From contig NZ_CP036515.1 of assembly GCF_004323635.1 (NCBI RefSeq), positions 806,001 through 870,000 of the forward strand: a DNA stretch of 64,000 bases, in the 5' to 3' direction. Below, piece by piece: positions 8,291 to 17,443 of the stretch. The position numbers and the translations under genes are program-made. The notes under the pieces are model-generated. The model was not told the origin of the DNA and did not search any database. It was given only the letters and a program-made list of their open reading frames with translations. How positions within the stretch are numbered: the first letter of the stretch is position 1; every line of letters starts with the position of its first letter. Source of the DNA: Lichenihabitans psoromatis. GTDB lineage: Bacteria; Pseudomonadota; Alphaproteobacteria; Rhizobiales; Beijerinckiaceae.

Positions 8291-9727
8291 GTGACCGAAC
8301 TTTCTGATCTCGGCGTGCTCGGCCTTGCCGTCATGGGCGCCAATCTGGCCAGGAACGCCGCACGCAAGGGGTTCGGGGTCGCGCTCTACAACCGACATGG
8401 CGAGCGCACCGACAAGCTGGTCGAGGAGTTCGGCCATGAGGGCCGGTTCACGGCCACCAAGGAGCTCAAGGATTTCGTTGCGGCGCTGAGCAAGCCTCGC
8501 GTCATCATCATCATGGTCAAGGCCGGTAAGCCCGTCGACGACGTGATCGACGATCTCGTGCCCCTGCTCGAAGCCGACGACATCATCATCGATGGCGGCA
8601 ATTCCCTCTTCACCGATACCAACCGCCGTTTCGACGCCCTGAAAGACAAGAAGCTCCGCTTCATCGGCATGGGCGTGTCGGGTGGCGAGGAAGGTGCACT
8701 CGAAGGCCCAAGCATGATGCCGGGCGGCGAGCATGATGCCTATCGGCGCATCGAGCCCATGGTCACCAAGATGGCGGCCCAGGTCGATGGCACGCCCTGC
8801 GCCGCCTATATCGGCGTCGGCGGTGCCGGTCATTACGTCAAGATGGTCCATAACGGCATCGAATATGCCGACATGCAGCTCATCACCGAAGCCTACGACC
8901 TGTTCAAGACGGTCTATGGTCTCGGCGCTCCAGCCATCGCCGACATTTTCGAGCAGTGGAAGTCGAGCGATCTCGATAGCTACCTCATCGATATCACCAC
9001 CACGGTGCTGCGGAAGCAGGACGAGGCCACCGGCAAGCCGTTGGTCGATCTCATCGTCGACGAGGCCGAACAAAAGGGCACCGGCCGCTGGACGGCGCGC
9101 AACGCGCTCGATCTCGGTGTGCCGCTGACCGGCATCACCGAAGCGGTTTATGCACGCGCCCTGTCGGGTCAGCGCAAGCTTCGCGCCGAGGCCGAAAAGA
9201 TCCTGCCGCACGAGGCTCCCGCACAGATGAAGCCGAGCCAGGCCGACATCGACGCGATCCGCGAGGCGCTCTATGCCTCGAAGATCATCGCCTATGCCCA
9301 GGGCTTCGAGCAGATGACCGCCGCCTCGAAGGAATATGGCTGGGACCTGAAGCTCGGCGAGGTCGCCACAATCTGGCGCGGCGGCTGCATCATCCGGGCC
9401 CGCTTCCTCGATCGCATCGTCGAAGCCTATGCCAAGGGGGGCGAGATCCCGAACCTCGTGCTGCAGGATTATTTCCGCGAGGCGGTGCTGAAGGCTGAAG
9501 CGTCCTGGCGCAAGGTCGTCGTGCTAGCGGTCCAGCATGGCGTCGCGATCCCGGCCTTCTCGTCCTCGCTCAGCTACTACGACGGCCTGCGCCGCTCGCG
9601 CGGTCCGGCTAATCTGTTGCAGGGCCTGCGCGACTTCTTCGGCGCCCACACCTATCGCCGCCTCGATAAGGACGGCTCGTTCCACACCCGCTGGGGTCAG
9701 GACGGCAAGGAAGAAGCGATCAAGTAA
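8291..9727 (+). CDS. gnd: 6-phosphogluconate dehydrogenase, decarboxylating
   Basis: This 478-residue enzyme converts 6-phosphogluconate to ribulose 5-phosphate with NADP+ reduction in the pentose phosphate pathway. The Rossmann motif GLAVMGANLARN lies at the N-terminus, and the catalytic blocks GVSGGEEGALEGPSMMPGG and GAGHYVKMVHNGIEY are intact. The GTG at 8291 sits seven bases after a perfect GGAGG and gives the usual family length; an ATG at 8225 would add a non-conserved extension overlapping the divergent promoter. A strong terminator follows. Confidence 0.96.
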   Translation: MTELSDLGVLGLAVMGANLARNAARKGFGVALYNRHGERTDKLVEEFGHEGRFTATKELKDFVAALSKPRVIIIMVKAGKPVDDVIDDLVPLLEADDIIIDGGNSLFTDTNRRFDALKDKKLRFIGMGVSGGEEGALEGPSMMPGGEHDAYRRIEPMVTKMAAQVDGTPCAAYIGVGGAGHYVKMVHNGIEYADMQLITEAYDLFKTVYGLGAPAIADIFEQWKSSDLDSYLIDITTTVLRKQDEATGKPLVDLIVDEAEQKGTGRWTARNALDLGVPLTGITEAVYARALSGQRKLRAEAEKILPHEAPAQMKPSQADIDAIREALYASKIIAYAQGFEQMTAASKEYGWDLKLGEVATIWRGGCIIRARFLDRIVEAYAKGGEIPNLVLQDYFREAVLKAEASWRKVVVLAVQHGVAIPAFSSSLSYYDGLRRSRGPANLLQGLRDFFGAHTYRRLDKDGSFHTRWGQDGKEEAIK

Positions 9728-9740
9728 GGCGCAAAGCCGC

Positions 9741-9765
9741 CGCCTCGATCGTATCGGTCGAGGCG
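9741..9765. terminator. Bidirectional terminator hairpin between gnd and the molybdopterin gene
   Basis: CGCCTCGATCG, loop TAT, CGGTCGAGGCG: an 11-bp stem with one wobble, located between the convergent stops at 9727 and 9771. There is little T-tract. Confidence 0.65.
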
Positions 9766-9770
9766 ACCCG

Positions 9771-11852
9771 TTAAAGGCGGGTCAACGCGACCTTGTTGTC
9801 GTGGAACGCCGCGCCCCCGACCGGCGCCGGAGCATCGGCGCCCGTCAACGTGTTGATGCCTCGACCGTCCTCGTAAGCGTCGTTCGGCCAGATCGACTCG
9901 GCCACCAGCACACCGCGTCGCAACCCGGCAAACACCTTGGCGTGCAGCCTAACCGCGCCGCGTGTGTTGCAGAGCTCGACCTTGTCACCATCGACGATCG
10001 AGAGCGCGGCGGCATCGTCCGGGTGCACCAGAACGCTCGGCCGCACCTCTTTGGCGAGGCCCGTCGGCGCTTCGGTAAACGACGAGTTCAAAAAATTTCT
10101 GGCCGGGCTCGTGGCGAGCCGGAACGGATGCGCCGCATCCGCAACCTCGATCACATTCCACTGATCCGGAAAGGTCGGCATGTCGGTCGGCCACTCGGCG
10201 CTCTGGATCCCCGGAACGCTCGACCAATCCGGCTTGAAGCGGTAGCGGCCATCCGGCCAGCCGAAGCCGTCCAGAAAATGCGCCTTCTCGAACGGCTGCT
10301 GACAGTCGATCCAGCGATGTTGCTCGAGGTTGTCGAGCGTGCCGCGACCCGAGGCCTGCAGCGTCTGGTCGATCAACGCGCGCGGCGTCATGTCGAAGGC
10401 CGGATGCTCCACGCCGAGGCGCTTGGCCAGTGCCGAGATGACCTCGTGATTGTTGCGGCATTCGCCCGGCGGATCAATCAGCTTCGGCCCGAGCAGGATA
10501 TGCTGCTGGCCGCCGCCTTGGTAGAGATCGTCATGCTCGACGAACATGGTGGCGGGCAGCACGATGTCGGCCATCCGGGCCGTGTCGGTCATGACCTGTT
10601 CGTGCACCACGGTGAACAGGTCCTCGCGGGCGAAGCCGCGCTTGACCACCTCCTGATCGGGCGCGACCGAAACCGGATTGGTGTTTTGGATGAACAGGGC
10701 CGCGACCGGCGGCCCATGCCGGAGCGCCTCGGCGTCGCCGGTCAGGACCGCGCCGATCCGCGACTGGTCGAGCTTACGGATGCTCGGATCGCGCAGATCA
10801 AGCCCCTCGATGGCTGTCTTGTCCCAGCCGAACATGCCGGAATTCGAGTGAAGGGCGCCGCCGCCTTCGTGCTGCCAAGCGCCCATCACGACCGGAATCG
10901 AACTCACCGCATGCAGCGCAACCGCGCCGTTGCGCGAGCGGGCAAAGCCGTAGCCGATGCGGAAATAACTGCGGGGCCGCTGCCCGAGCAGCTTGGCAAA
11001 CGCCTCGATATCGGCCTCCGGCACGCCGCAGATGGCCGAAGCCCAGGCCGGGGTGCGGCTTGCGAGATGTGCCTCGAAGCCGACGGGATCGTCGGCGTAA
11101 CGCGCCATATAGGCGTGATCCGCATGGCCATCGCGGAACAGCACGTGCATAACCCCGCAGGCCAGCGCCGCATCGGTGCCGGGGCGGACCAGCAGCGCGA
11201 GATCAGCCTGCTTCATGGTCGGATTATCGTAGATATCGACCGCCACGATCGGCGCACCGCGATCTTTCCGGGCCCGCACCGCATGGGTCATCACATTGAC
11301 TTGGGTCACGACCGCATTGGTGCCCCAAAGGACGACGCAATCGGATTTGGCCATCTCGCGCGGGTCGGCGCCGGTCAGCCGCCCATGGCCCGCCATGTAG
11401 CCCGCCCAGGACAGGGCCGTACAGATGGTGGAATATTGGTCCGAGTAGCGCTTGGCGTGCCGCAGCCGGTTGATGCCGTCGCGCATGACAAGGCCCATCG
11501 TGCCGGCATAGTAATAGGGCCAGACCGCCTCCGGCCCGAGCCGCCGTTCGGCGTCGAGCAGGCCGTCGGCCGTGCGGTCGAGCGCCTCGTCCCATGAGAT
11601 TTGGGCAAACTGGCCGGAGCCCTTCGGGCCGGCTCGCAGCATCGGGTGGGTCAGCCGATTCGGATTGTGGACCCGCTCGGCATAGCGCGCCACCTTGGCG
11701 CAGATCACACCCGCCGTGTAGCTGTTGTCGGCCGCGCCATAGACCCGTCCGATGGTGCGGCCGTCGAGAACCTCGACCTCCAGCGCGCAGCAGGAGGGGC
11801 AATCATGCGGGCAAGCGGATGCACGGCGGATGGAGCGGAGTGGAGCGTTCAT
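9771..11852 (-). CDS. Molybdopterin-dependent oxidoreductase (DMSO reductase family)
   Basis: This 693-residue protein opens with a [4Fe-4S] motif (Cys14, Cys18 and Cys22 in ACPHDCPSCC, and a fourth Cys in GVICAK near residue 50). It continues with the molybdopterin-binding domain (VVLWGTNAVVTQVN) and ends in a dinucleotide-binding domain (RLATSPARNFLNSSF). It belongs to the large formate dehydrogenase/DMSO reductase superfamily. No Tat signal, electron-transfer subunit or maturation gene is adjacent, so it is probably a soluble cytoplasmic enzyme of the BisC-like or uncharacterised group. The substrate is unknown. Confidence 0.88.
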   Translation of the reverse strand: MNAPLRSIRRASACPHDCPSCCALEVEVLDGRTIGRVYGAADNSYTAGVICAKVARYAERVHNPNRLTHPMLRAGPKGSGQFAQISWDEALDRTADGLLDAERRLGPEAVWPYYYAGTMGLVMRDGINRLRHAKRYSDQYSTICTALSWAGYMAGHGRLTGADPREMAKSDCVVLWGTNAVVTQVNVMTHAVRARKDRGAPIVAVDIYDNPTMKQADLALLVRPGTDAALACGVMHVLFRDGHADHAYMARYADDPVGFEAHLASRTPAWASAICGVPEADIEAFAKLLGQRPRSYFRIGYGFARSRNGAVALHAVSSIPVVMGAWQHEGGGALHSNSGMFGWDKTAIEGLDLRDPSIRKLDQSRIGAVLTGDAEALRHGPPVAALFIQNTNPVSVAPDQEVVKRGFAREDLFTVVHEQVMTDTARMADIVLPATMFVEHDDLYQGGGQQHILLGPKLIDPPGECRNNHEVISALAKRLGVEHPAFDMTPRALIDQTLQASGRGTLDNLEQHRWIDCQQPFEKAHFLDGFGWPDGRYRFKPDWSSVPGIQSAEWPTDMPTFPDQWNVIEVADAAHPFRLATSPARNFLNSSFTEAPTGLAKEVRPSVLVHPDDAAALSIVDGDKVELCNTRGAVRLHAKVFAGLRRGVLVAESIWPNDAYEDGRGINTLTGADAPAPVGGAAFHDNKVALTRL

Positions 11853-11926
11853 GACGATAGACTAACAAAGGCGGCGCGACGTTGCATCTCTCTTGTCGCG
11901 CGCACCGACCCGCCATCGTGAGCGGC

Positions 11927-13240
11927 TCATTCGCGATCGGCTTCGGTCAATTCGTCCCGCGCGGACCGTTGCAGCAGCTTGGTTCGTCGCGTCAGGTAGA
12001 AGCCGACCACCCGGCCGATGCCGCCACTGATGGCCGGATATTTCGCCGCGACGTCGATCCATCGCTGCCGGGCGGCGGGGATCACGGAGGCGGGGCGCCG
12101 CTCATCGAAACGAAACAGCAGCGTCATGGCGTCCGCGGCGCGGCGATCGAGCGCCAGCATCAGCGCCCCGATTTCGATGGGGCCGACACTGCGGGGCAAA
12201 CCCACGCGCGCCTGAGCGATCGCGCCCATGCCGTCCGCGCGGAGGCCGGCTCGCCACAAGCACCGGCCGCGACGGATATGCGCCAAGCCGAACAAGGGGT
12301 TGGCGGTCGCGCGTTCATGCCGCTCCAGCGCCGCCACACCCTGGCCGGCAGCCTCTAGCACCAGGGCGGAATAGCTCAGATAGACCGGCTCGAACGGTTG
12401 CGCCGCAAGCGCCAATTCCATGAGGCCGAGCTTCGTTCGCATGCGGCAGAGCGGCTGACGGCGCGCCAGCGTATAGAGATAATGGCCCGAGCGACGGCGG
12501 CGCTGCCGAACGGTGCGATACAGCGCTTCGAGGTCGATCCGACGATAGGCAGCGTCCAGGATGGCCGACGACAGAACGCCGGTCTCGGCCAGGAACGTCC
12601 CGGCCGGATGGCCCGCATAAGGCAAACTAACAATTCGAGCGGTGGGGATTTCGGCCGCGATCAGCATCGCGTGTCGCCCATCGCTCTCCCGGTCGTCGCA
12701 GAAGATCACGGCATCGTCGAAGGCCGGCAGCGTGTCGCCCGGATGTTCGTGCAGCCATTGCACGCTCTCACGCAGCTCGCGCCATCGCGTCTCGTGCGGA
12801 ACGCGAGCGTCGATGACGGAATATTGCGGCGAGATCGCAATGGCGGTCTTGGCGCCGGCCCGGGCGCCGAAGCGCAAGGCGGCATAGCCCCCCATGCTCG
12901 ATCCATAGGCCACGACGTTGTCATATCCGGTGACGAGGTCACGCACCTGATCGAGCACGGCGGGGAGATCGGCGTCCTGGTACCAAAGATTATTGGCCGA
13001 CAGAATGTGGATCGAATCGATGCCGAGCCCAGCGAGGTAGGCCTCGGCGAAGGCTGGCCGATCGAGCGATAGATCGTCCGACATGGGATCGAAGGTCACG
13101 AAACACACGCGCGAGCCCCGCCCCAGATGGGCGCGAACCGCAAGATTGTCAGAGCGAAATACCAAGGGGACGTCCGATTGCATCAAGGGGCGTTCCATGC
13201 CCGATTGATCCGCCGGAGACCATCCCAGAACCTCGCTCAT
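11927..13240 (-). CDS. Alpha/beta hydrolase with a C-terminal helical (TPR-like) region
   Basis: This 437-residue protein has an N-terminal alpha/beta-hydrolase fold (about residues 25-230) with a nucleophile elbow in AYGSSMGGYAALRFG, a late acidic stretch (VIFCDDRESDGRH) and a histidine in SLPYAGHPAGTF. The remaining 200 residues are helical with repeat-like hairpins (RMRTKLGLMELALAAQPFEP). Its ATG overlaps the stop of the upstream hydrolase gene in an ATGA, so the two are translationally coupled. It is probably cytoplasmic. I do not recognise the substrate; the fused helical half suggests a protein partner. Confidence 0.7.
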   Translation of the reverse strand: MSEVLGWSPADQSGMERPLMQSDVPLVFRSDNLAVRAHLGRGSRVCFVTFDPMSDDLSLDRPAFAEAYLAGLGIDSIHILSANNLWYQDADLPAVLDQVRDLVTGYDNVVAYGSSMGGYAALRFGARAGAKTAIAISPQYSVIDARVPHETRWRELRESVQWLHEHPGDTLPAFDDAVIFCDDRESDGRHAMLIAAEIPTARIVSLPYAGHPAGTFLAETGVLSSAILDAAYRRIDLEALYRTVRQRRRRSGHYLYTLARRQPLCRMRTKLGLMELALAAQPFEPVYLSYSALVLEAAGQGVAALERHERATANPLFGLAHIRRGRCLWRAGLRADGMGAIAQARVGLPRSVGPIEIGALMLALDRRAADAMTLLFRFDERRPASVIPAARQRWIDVAAKYPAISGGIGRVVGFYLTRRTKLLQRSARDELTEADRE

Positions 13241-14202
13241 GGCGCGAGCGCCGCGCGAATTTCAGCTCCTATGGCCGAAAGAGCGATCGCGGCCGCCGGA
13301 ATCAGGCCCGTCAAAGCCACGAAATGGTGGATCATGCCGGGGTGACAGGTATGGCGTACCGGGACGCCGGCCGCCGTCAGCCGCTCGGCATAGGCGAGGC
13401 CCTCGTCGCGGAGCGGATCGAAGGCGGCAGTGTGGATCAGGGCGGGACAAAAGCCGGCGAGATCATCCCGATGCAGCGGGGAAACGCGCGGATCGGCCGG
13501 ATCGATGCCCGGCGGGAGATAAGCAGCAAGATCGCGATCCATCGTGACCTGATCCAGCATATAACCCTGCCCAAAGTCCAGCCGCGAGGGACGCCGAACC
13601 GCGAGATCGAGCACCGGGCAAAGCAGCACCTGCAGGCGCAAGCGGGGCGTCGCAGTGTCCGAGTCGGCAGCCGCCACGACCGTGGCCAGGGTGGCGCCGG
13701 CTGAATCCCCAGCGACGCCGATGCGCGCTGAGTCGAGCCCCCACGCCGACGCTTCGCCCAAGATGGCGCTGGTGGCCGCGACCGCATCGTCGACCGCTGC
13801 TGGAAAGCGATGCTCTGGCGCAAGCCGATAGGCGACCGCGATGACGCGGCATGCCGCCACCGCGGCGAGGCTGCGACAGAACGCATCATGCGTGTCGAGA
13901 TCACCCGCCACGAGACCACCGCCATGGAAGAAGACGAGGCCGGGCATCGGGCCGTCCGGCGCATCCATCGGCGTGTAGCACCGGGCCGGCAAAGGTCCGT
14001 CCGCTCCCTGAACCGTTCCGTCCGTCACGGAGGCAACGACCTCGGCGTGCCGCGACAGGTTCATCAGGGCCGTGAAGCTGCGCCGCCGCTCAGCCGCATC
14101 GACGCCGGTTTCAGCCGGGTTCGCTTGGTTTGAAAGCGCCTGCGCTTGGTTCGAAAGCGCCAGCATGGCGAGAAGGCGCTGAGCGCGGGGATCGAGCGGC
14201 AT
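13237..14202 (-). CDS. Alpha/beta hydrolase, GDXG (hormone-sensitive lipase) family
   Basis: This 321-residue esterase/lipase-like enzyme carries the oxyanion-hole motif FFHGGGLVAGDLDTHD, the nucleophile elbow GVAGDSAGATLATV, and the C-terminal acid and histidine regions (AFDPLRDEGLAYAERL; HPGMIHHFV). The start is the ATG at 14202 (MPLDPRAQRLL), which matches family length; the open frame upstream is not protein-like. It is the first gene of a two-gene unit, ending in an ATGA overlap with the second hydrolase. It lies back to back with the aminotransferase gene. It is a cytoplasmic enzyme of unknown ester specificity. Confidence 0.85.
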   Translation of the reverse strand: MPLDPRAQRLLAMLALSNQAQALSNQANPAETGVDAAERRRSFTALMNLSRHAEVVASVTDGTVQGADGPLPARCYTPMDAPDGPMPGLVFFHGGGLVAGDLDTHDAFCRSLAAVAACRVIAVAYRLAPEHRFPAAVDDAVAATSAILGEASAWGLDSARIGVAGDSAGATLATVVAAADSDTATPRLRLQVLLCPVLDLAVRRPSRLDFGQGYMLDQVTMDRDLAAYLPPGIDPADPRVSPLHRDDLAGFCPALIHTAAFDPLRDEGLAYAERLTAAGVPVRHTCHPGMIHHFVALTGLIPAAAIALSAIGAEIRAALAP

Positions 14203-14310
14203 AGAGGTCCGGATTTGTGGTGACCGCAACGAGACGGCAACGCGGGGCATGATAAACCTAGCATGGAATGATTGGCCGACCGTTTCGGACGGCACGAGGA
14301 AGGATCCGGC

Positions 14311-15186
14311 ATGGCCCGCGTGAACACCAATGAAACCTCGCGGACCTGGACCTTCTTCGAGGAGGCGTGGCACGAGGGCAATGTCGGCATCATGGGGCCA
14401 CGCACCCATGGCGCGTGGCTCGGATCGACGGTCTTCGACGGCGCGCGGATGTTCGAGGGCGTGACGCCCGACCTCGATTATCATTGCGAGCGGATCAACC
14501 GGTCGGCCACGAACTTCCTGCTCAAGCCCGTGGTGCCCGTCGATCGATGGATCGCGCTGGCCCGCGAAGGCATCGCCAAATTCGACAGGGAGGCGGCGCT
14601 CTACGTCAGGCCGATGTACTGGGCCGATGCGGGCGCGGCCGGGGGTGGCGTCCGGTTCGACCCGGACTCGACCCGATGGTGCCTCTGCGTCTACGAGGCG
14701 CCGATGCCCGACCCGGCGCGTGGCATCTCGGCGACCCTCTCGCCCTTCCGTCGCCCGACGGCCGAAACGGCACCGGTCGACGCCAAGGCCGGTTGCCTTT
14801 ACCCCAACAGCACCCGCGCCTTGATCGAGGCGCATGAGCGGGGTTTCGGCAATTGCCTGCTGGTCGACATGCTCGGCCATGTGGCCGAACTCGCCAATTC
14901 CAACGTGTTCCTGGCCAAGGACGGCATCGTCTACACCCCGGCCCCGAACGGCACGTTCCTGAACGGCGTGACGCGGCAGCGCGTCATCGAGCTGCTGCGC
15001 CGCGATGGCGTGACCGTCGTCGAGACCAGCCTGACTTATGCGGCATTCCAAGCCGCCGACGAGATTTTCTCATCTGGCAATTTCGCCAAGGTCATGCCGG
15101 TCACGAAGCTGGATGACCGGGCTTTGCAGCCCGGCCCCTTCTATACCAAGGCCCGCGCGCTCTACTGGGACTTCGCCCACAGCTGA
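14311..15186 (+). CDS. Branched-chain-aminotransferase-like class IV PLP enzyme
   Basis: This 291-residue fold-type IV aminotransferase carries the substrate motif STVFDGARMFEGV, a PLP lysine in the DAKAGCLYPNSTRA region, and the cofactor-binding block VDMLGHVAELANSNVFL. The ATG at 14311 follows GAGGAAGGA and is preferred to the TTG at 14272. It resembles the IlvE-like proteins of Hyphomicrobiales that sit apart from the main branched-chain locus, so the substrate may be branched-chain or another amino acid. The gene converges on an L,D-transpeptidase gene. The family is sure, the specificity is not. Confidence 0.85.
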   Translation: MARVNTNETSRTWTFFEEAWHEGNVGIMGPRTHGAWLGSTVFDGARMFEGVTPDLDYHCERINRSATNFLLKPVVPVDRWIALAREGIAKFDREAALYVRPMYWADAGAAGGGVRFDPDSTRWCLCVYEAPMPDPARGISATLSPFRRPTAETAPVDAKAGCLYPNSTRALIEAHERGFGNCLLVDMLGHVAELANSNVFLAKDGIVYTPAPNGTFLNGVTRQRVIELLRRDGVTVVETSLTYAAFQAADEIFSSGNFAKVMPVTKLDDRALQPGPFYTKARALYWDFAHS

Positions 15187-15204
15187 GACGCAGGCCGAAA
15201 CGCC

Positions 15205-15993
15205 TTACTGATCGGCGTCGGGCGGCATCATGTCGTAGTTGGGATCGTAGGTCTGGTCGTCCTGCAGGACGGGCTGCGCCCGCCGGGCCTGCGGCTCCTG
15301 ACGCGCCTCGAGGCCGCCATTCGCATTCGGTCCGAGAACCATGACCTTGGTGCCGACCGGAATGCGGCTGTAGAGGTCGATGACGTCCTGGTTGATCATG
15401 CGGATACAGCCGGACGACACGCTGGTGCCGATCGTCCACGGCTCGATCGTGCCGTGGATGCGGTAGAGCGTGTCCTTGCCGTTCTGGTAGAGATACATGG
15501 CGCGAGCGCCGAGCGGATTGCCCGGTCCGCCGCGCATGCCGAGACCGCCCTGCAGCTTCTCGACCGCTTGGATCACGTGGGGATCGCGAGCCATCATCTC
15601 CTTGGGCGGGTACCAATCCGGCCATTCCCGCTTCGCATTGATGGTGGCGACGCCGGACCACGAGAAGCCCTGGCGGCCGACGCCGACGCCGTAGCGGATC
15701 GCACGGCCATCGCCGTTGACGACGTAGAGATAGCGGGTCGCCGGATCAATGATGATGGTGCCGGGCGCCTCGTTGGAATTATACTCGACGACCGTTCGAA
15801 GGAAGTGGGGGTTGATGCGCTTGAGGTTGACGGCCGGAACCGCGAAGGGCTCGCCATCCACCTGCGCGTAGAGCTGCGCGGGATCGGCGAACTCCTGGGC
15901 CATCGCCCGCTTTGGCGAAAAGGCGGCACCGTAAGACGCGCCAACAAGGCTCGCGGCTCCCAACAACAAGGAACGCCGGCTCGGATTGACCAT
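15205..15993 (-). CDS. L,D-transpeptidase (ErfK/YbiS/YcfS/YnhG family), exported
   Basis: This 262-residue protein begins with a signal segment containing a twin-arginine-like SRRSLLLGAA. The YkuD catalytic domain carries His180 (RIHGT) and Cys196 (SSGCIRM), the thiol nucleophile that cross-links peptidoglycan stem peptides (3-3 links) or anchors proteins to them. The C-terminal tail (about residues 230-262) is Gln/Asp/Pro-rich and probably disordered. The protein would act in the periplasm. The gene stands alone, convergent with the aminotransferase gene. Confidence 0.92.
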   Translation of the reverse strand: MVNPSRRSLLLGAASLVGASYGAAFSPKRAMAQEFADPAQLYAQVDGEPFAVPAVNLKRINPHFLRTVVEYNSNEAPGTIIIDPATRYLYVVNGDGRAIRYGVGVGRQGFSWSGVATINAKREWPDWYPPKEMMARDPHVIQAVEKLQGGLGMRGGPGNPLGARAMYLYQNGKDTLYRIHGTIEPWTIGTSVSSGCIRMINQDVIDLYSRIPVGTKVMVLGPNANGGLEARQEPQARRAQPVLQDDQTYDPNYDMMPPDADQ

Positions 15994-16213
15994 CGATTGA
16001 ACTCCTACCGTCTGCTCGCGCTCGGTCCTGCGGGGTGCCGACCGAACGCCTCAGCTCGATGTGTTTGAAAGGACCGCGCCAACCTGCACCGACCCAGTTA
16101 ACGCCTTGTCGATGCCGAATGTGTGCAACAGGTGGCGTGTTCCGCGGACGTGCCTTGGTTTTGGCATTTTTCCGCACCGCGAAGCAGATCGGCAACAGCT
16201 TTGGCGCTATTGG

Positions 16214-16246
16214 AGCGCTGCTTTGGCGCTAAAGCAGCGCTGCTTT
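16214..16246. repeat. Nested palindromes downstream of the lacI-type gene
   Basis: AGCGCTGCTTT (16214-16224), a 6-base loop, then AAAGCAGCGCT (16231-16241) form a perfect 11-bp stem. The right arm is itself the left part of a second perfect 16-bp palindrome, AAAGCAGCGCTGCTTT (16231-16246). The shared core CAGCGCTG also occurs in the paired operators at 17444-17482. It lacks a T-tract, so a terminator role is weak; an auxiliary LacI-type operator or a promoter element of the transpeptidase gene are alternatives. Confidence 0.5.
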
Positions 16247-16266
16247 GGTGCTGATCGCGCGCGACC

Positions 16267-17325
16267 CTAAGCGGTCTCGCCCGTCAGGATCTCGAACCCT
16301 GTATCGATGACGGCCGTCGCGCCATCGCGGTCTGGTTGCGAGAGGATCCGGTCGACCGCTGTCTTTCCGATCAGGAACCGGTTGGAGCGGATCGTCGACA
16401 GAGGGGTCGGGAGAGCCTGCCCGATATCGAGACCGTTGAAGCCGAAGAGCGCCAGATCGCGTTTCGGCGTAATGCCCTCGGCCATGCAGTGGAAGACACC
16501 GCCGACCGCCATATCGTCGTTCGAGAACATGACGACGTCGAGATCATGCGGTTTGCGAAGCAGCCCGGCCAACATCGTGCGTCCAGCCTGGGTCGAACTC
16601 GGCCCCTCGAACAAGGCTTCGGCTTCGAAGGTTAGACCCGTCTCGGCCAGCGCCTCCACCATGCCGTCCCAGCGCAAGCGCGCCCGACGGTCAGTGTCCC
16701 AGTCGTGACCGACATAGCCGAACCGCCGATACCCACGACCAACGAGATAGCGGATGCTCTCGTAGCCGGCGGCGCGATGCGACAGGCCGACCGCGAGATC
16801 GATCGGCTCGGAATCGATATCCATGAGTTCGGCCACGCGAAGGCCGCTTTGTTGTAAGCGACGCCGGGTGATTGGCGTGTGGTCGAAGCCGACCAGGATC
16901 ATGGCGGCGGGCTTCCAAGCCAGCAGCGACCCGACCAGCTTTTCCTCCGTGACGGCTGCGTAGTTGGTAATGCCGACGACGGGCCGGAAGCCCGATGGCT
17001 CCAGCCCGGCATCGATGCCGCGCAACACGTCAGCGAAGACGATGTTGGACAAGGACGGTATGATGACGCCGATGAGATTCGAGGTCGCCGATGCGAGAGC
17101 GCCGGCCACCCGGTTCGGGACGTAACCGAGGTCGGCGACGGCCGCCAGCACGCGGTCACGGGTCGCATCGGCCACAGGTCCGATATTCCGCAGGATGCGC
17201 GACACCGTGATTTCGCTCACGTTCGCGAGCCGGGCCACATCGGCCAGGGTGACGGTGGTGGACTTGCCTGCGGCGAAACGCCTCTTCGGCCCGGTGGGCC
17301 CCATGCCGATGCTCTTGCGTGTCAC
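16267..17325 (-). CDS. LacI-family transcriptional regulator of the tetronate operon
   Basis: This 352-residue protein has the LacI helix-turn-helix near residues 25-50 (VTLADVARLANVSEITVSR) with the hinge helix region YVPNRVAGALAS, then a periplasmic-binding-like effector domain (IGVIIPSLSNIVFADVLRGI). It resembles the GntR (gluconate) branch, whose effectors are sugar acids or their phosphates. The chosen start is the GTG at 17325; an in-frame ATG lies seven codons in. It is divergent from ltnD, with two operator-like dyads between them, so it most likely represses the tetronate operon and itself until a sugar acid is present. Confidence 0.92.
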   Translation of the reverse strand: MTRKSIGMGPTGPKRRFAAGKSTTVTLADVARLANVSEITVSRILRNIGPVADATRDRVLAAVADLGYVPNRVAGALASATSNLIGVIIPSLSNIVFADVLRGIDAGLEPSGFRPVVGITNYAAVTEEKLVGSLLAWKPAAMILVGFDHTPITRRRLQQSGLRVAELMDIDSEPIDLAVGLSHRAAGYESIRYLVGRGYRRFGYVGHDWDTDRRARLRWDGMVEALAETGLTFEAEALFEGPSSTQAGRTMLAGLLRKPHDLDVVMFSNDDMAVGGVFHCMAEGITPKRDLALFGFNGLDIGQALPTPLSTIRSNRFLIGKTAVDRILSQPDRDGATAVIDTGFEILTGETA

Positions 17326-17443
17326 GCCCGGCCCAGGTGGGCAGGGTTCCTGCTATCTCCCTCAGACGCTTCGGCATTAATCGCCCTCTGGTCAAGCTCC
17401 CTCATTGCCCACGCGGCGCACCCCTCTGTGCGTTAAGGAACAG

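Noticed and set aside
9537..11597. A 686-codon open frame on the plus strand
   Set aside because: It runs through the end of gnd and then opposite the molybdopterin oxidoreductase. The translation is Arg/His/Asp-rich without any domain, as expected from an antisense frame in GC-rich DNA.
14203..15051. N-terminal extension of the GDXG hydrolase
   Set aside because: The minus-strand frame stays open to 15051, but the extension is antisense to the aminotransferase gene and not hydrolase-like. The ATG at 14202 gives the family length.
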